A stretch of 59,799 nucleotides of DNA from Candidatus Fimimorpha excrementavium. GTDB taxonomy: Bacteria; Bacillota; Clostridia; Lachnospirales; Lachnospiraceae. Of the stretch, positions 58,100-59,799 are shown in pieces (the first letter of the stretch is position 1; each line of letters begins with the position of its first letter). Where the stretch lies: contig DVJD01000105.1 in assembly GCA_018710785.1 (NCBI GenBank), positions 1 through 59,799 on the forward strand, given 5' to 3'. The notes under the pieces are model-generated. The model did no database searches. It was given only the letters and a program-made list of their open reading frames with translations, and was not told the DNA's origin. A program made the translations under genes and the position numbers.

Positions 58100-58693
58100 T
58101 CATTCCCTTGTATTATAAAACTGCCATGCCGCGCCTAAAATGGCCAAAACCACCCCGGCAATCAGCACTGCCGTCTCATTTGTCACCCCGAAAATACCAA
58201 AAATCGTCTGGCTCGCCATTATCCCTCCGGATATGGCCGTCGTCAACAGGATAACCGGTCTGGAAAGCAATACGCCTGCCACACCGATCCCGATTCCGGC
58301 GACAGCGGACACGATGAGGACAATGGTTTCATATTCGGCAAACCAAAGAGTCCCAAGGGTCCAAAACAGTCCAAACCCAAACAGCCCGCAAAGCAGAAAT
58401 ACCCCCGCAAGATAAATTCGGAATGCCAGAAATGTCATCAGCAGTCCCGCTGCCAAAGCAATCACGGCACAAACTGCCATGTTATCCAAAAAATAATCCG
58501 CAGCCGCGAAACCTCCCCAGGTTCCAGCGGCAAATCCGGCGATGCCAATCCAAAACCGCATCATTCGGTATCCAAAGAAACAATTGACCAGTGCAAAAAC
58601 AGCTCCTATCCCCGCTGCGATACCGCTCGTCCCTCCCATGGAACCAGCCAGCTTTCCAAGTGCTGCCGAAAGTCCATCTGTTATCCACTTCAT
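58100..58693 (-). CDS. DUF4203/TMEM198-like membrane protein
   Basis: A 197-aa, very hydrophobic protein with about six or seven membrane segments rich in Gly and Ala (GIAAGIGAVFALVNCFFGYR, FWIGIAGFAAGTWGGF). It resembles the DUF4203/TMEM198 domain with unknown function. A GAGGGA site precedes the ATG. It forms a separate unit between the DegV remnant and the radical SAM gene. Confidence 0.65.
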   Translation of the reverse strand: MKWITDGLSAALGKLAGSMGGTSGIAAGIGAVFALVNCFFGYRMMRFWIGIAGFAAGTWGGFAAADYFLDNMAVCAVIALAAGLLMTFLAFRIYLAGVFLLCGLFGFGLFWTLGTLWFAEYETIVLIVSAVAGIGIGVAGVLLSRPVILLTTAISGGIMASQTIFGIFGVTNETAVLIAGVVLAILGAAWQFYNTRE

Positions 58694-58989
58694 CGTTTAT
58701 CCCTCACTTCCATACGGCAAAATCGAATCACAAGTTTACTTTTTCCTGCCAAAGCCGTCAGCTTCTTGTTTTACTATACACGCCGCGGGGAAAAAAGTCC
58801 ATACCGCAGCTGACAAAAAGAGGATATCTCCAAAGTCCTTTTATTCCCCAACAGGCTGTCTCCATATGGATTCTGTATTTTTTCCATATCCGATATTCTG
58901 CAAAGAAATCACTGAACTTGTGAAATATCCTCTTTATTTTCTCATGTTCTGTCCATCCCCGTCACCGCAATCCATGGACAAATGCCTTC
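58694..58989. other. Intergenic gap, nothing recognised
   Basis: 296 bp without a plausible gene or RNA. It should hold the promoter of the membrane protein and the end of the DegV unit. No clear terminator or riboswitch was found. Confidence 0.35.
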
Positions 58990-59676
58990 CTATTTCTTCT
59001 GGAAAGAAGAACTATCCCATTTTTCAATCACACCATAACCGATGGGCCTGGGTCCCGTGTGGACGCCGATCGTCGCGCCGATCTGACGAATTGGAAAATC
59101 CTCTTTGGACAGCACACCCCCAAAATCACGCAGCACGTCCTCACGAAACGGCTCCGCTTCTTCATGGTTATATCCCACTCCCACAGCGAAAGAAAACTCT
59201 TTTGGATCTCTGTCTTTAAAATATTCCCGTCCCTTTTGGATTACTTTTTCCAGGGATTTTTTTCTGCCTCTGGCAATCCCTCCGAGGAAAATCTCTCCCT
59301 CTTTCAGAATAATCACCGGTTTCAGCGCAAGGCAGCTGGTAATCTTACCGGCCACTTTTCCGGCTCTTCCCCCTTTGACCAGATAGTCCATATTTTCGAT
59401 GGTAAAGAAAATACGTCCCGTTTTTTTAATTTCCTCAATTCTGGAAACCGTTTGTTCCATTGGCAGACCTGCCTGTTTCATTTTGGCTGCTTCAATGACC
59501 AAAAGTCCCTGAAGTACCGTATTTACAGTTGTATCAATCACCTGGATCTTGATATCCGGATAACGCTCCTTCACCATTTCTTTGGCAGTCATGGCAGAAT
59601 TATACGCTCCGCTGAACTTTGTCGTAATACATAGGCAGATGATATCAATCCCCTGTTCTGCATAAATTAACCTAAA
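58990..59676 (-). pseudogene. DegV-family protein, 5' end missing
   Basis: An open frame of up to 228 codons covering the C-terminal three quarters of a DegV fatty-acid-binding protein. DegV-like sequence is continuous from about 59661 (EQGIDIICLCITTKFSGAYN) to the end, with FTIENMDYLVKGGRAGKVAG and GVHTGPRPIGYGVIEKW. An in-frame TAA lies at 59677-59679, and the expected N-terminal about 65-80 residues (including SDLP-type start) are absent. The upstream DNA is unrelated, so the gene is cut by an insertion, rearrangement or assembly join. Confidence 0.7.
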
Positions 59677-59799
59677 TTATTCACGGAACAGTATCTGAAT
59701 TGATAACAGTACCATGAATCTGAAAATTGATCCATGCAGCCATAACATCACTCAATTAACCCGTCAAAAGGGTATAAAATCCCTGTGGCAGAGTTCAGA
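59677..59799. other. Unrelated sequence at right edge, possible insertion element end
   Basis: This AT-rich stretch interrupts the DegV gene. No long open frame is visible in 123 bp. It includes ACCC-GTCAAAA-GGGT, a small hairpin. It could be the end of an insertion sequence, but no transposase or terminal repeat can be seen in the window. Confidence 0.35.

Overview
The window is a piece of a low-to-mid GC Gram-positive chromosome, most likely a Clostridia/Lachnospiraceae gut bacterium. This rests on strong GGAGG ribosome binding sites, frequent TTG/GTG starts, an anaerobic-type cobalamin pathway (cbiL, cbiF, cbiG, cbiD), a DUF4080 B12-binding radical SAM protein and a CmpB-type membrane protein. 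The genus cannot be fixed from sequence alone.

About 70 percent of the window (188-41744, 41.6 kb) is one apparently complete siphovirus-type prophage integrated in the 3' end of a tRNA-Leu(UAG) gene. A 54-bp direct repeat, holding the tRNA 3' end and its terminator, marks attL (188-241) and attR (41691-41744). Reading the phage from the integrase side: the tyrosine integrase (40596-41705) has its last codons inside the att core. Next comes a lysogeny module with a HEPN-motif DUF3644 cargo gene, an ImmA-type peptidase, a CI-like repressor and, divergently, a DUF739 Cro-like gene. The switch carries two perfect and two degenerate copies of a TTGAG-N5-CTCAA operator. The long minus-strand operon then runs through antirepressor, small DNA-binding proteins, a RecF/SbcC-like ATPase, a Sak4-like ATPase, a DUF669 protein, a DEAH helicase, a primase-helicase with a repeat-rich candidate origin at its 3' end, a RusA resolvase, small accessory genes and a DUF1492 late regulator. 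A self-contained cargo unit (own promoter, DUF2971 gene, terminator) and a lone CAU tRNA follow. The late genes are TerS, TerL, portal, minor head protein, scaffold, major capsid, head-tail connectors, tail tube, frameshifted tail chaperones, tape measure, tail tip, two very large fibre proteins, two membrane proteins (holin candidates) and an NlpC/P60-LysM endolysin.

The remaining 18 kb (41805-59799) is host chromosome: an AraC regulator divergent from a GH4 alpha-galactosidase-type gene, an M18 aminopeptidase and a membrane protein on the plus strand. A long minus-strand run from 58022 down to 46294 then holds a B12-binding radical SAM enzyme, a DnaQ-like exonuclease, an AIR-synthase-related protein, TrmL, a signal-less PL8 polysaccharide lyase, a CobC-CbiD fusion, CbiL, CbiF, Lgt and CbiG. 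At the right edge a DegV gene is cut off at its 5' end by unrelated sequence.

The most interesting items are the RX4H (HEPN) gene in the lysogeny module, the minor-head protein with an appended zincin-like domain and a tightly coupled 64-aa partner, the DUF2971 cargo unit, a 48-aa Com-like zinc-finger gene that seems to start at ATT, the CobC-CbiD fusion, the PL8 gene overlapping it by 86 bp, and paired arm-type repeats at both prophage ends.
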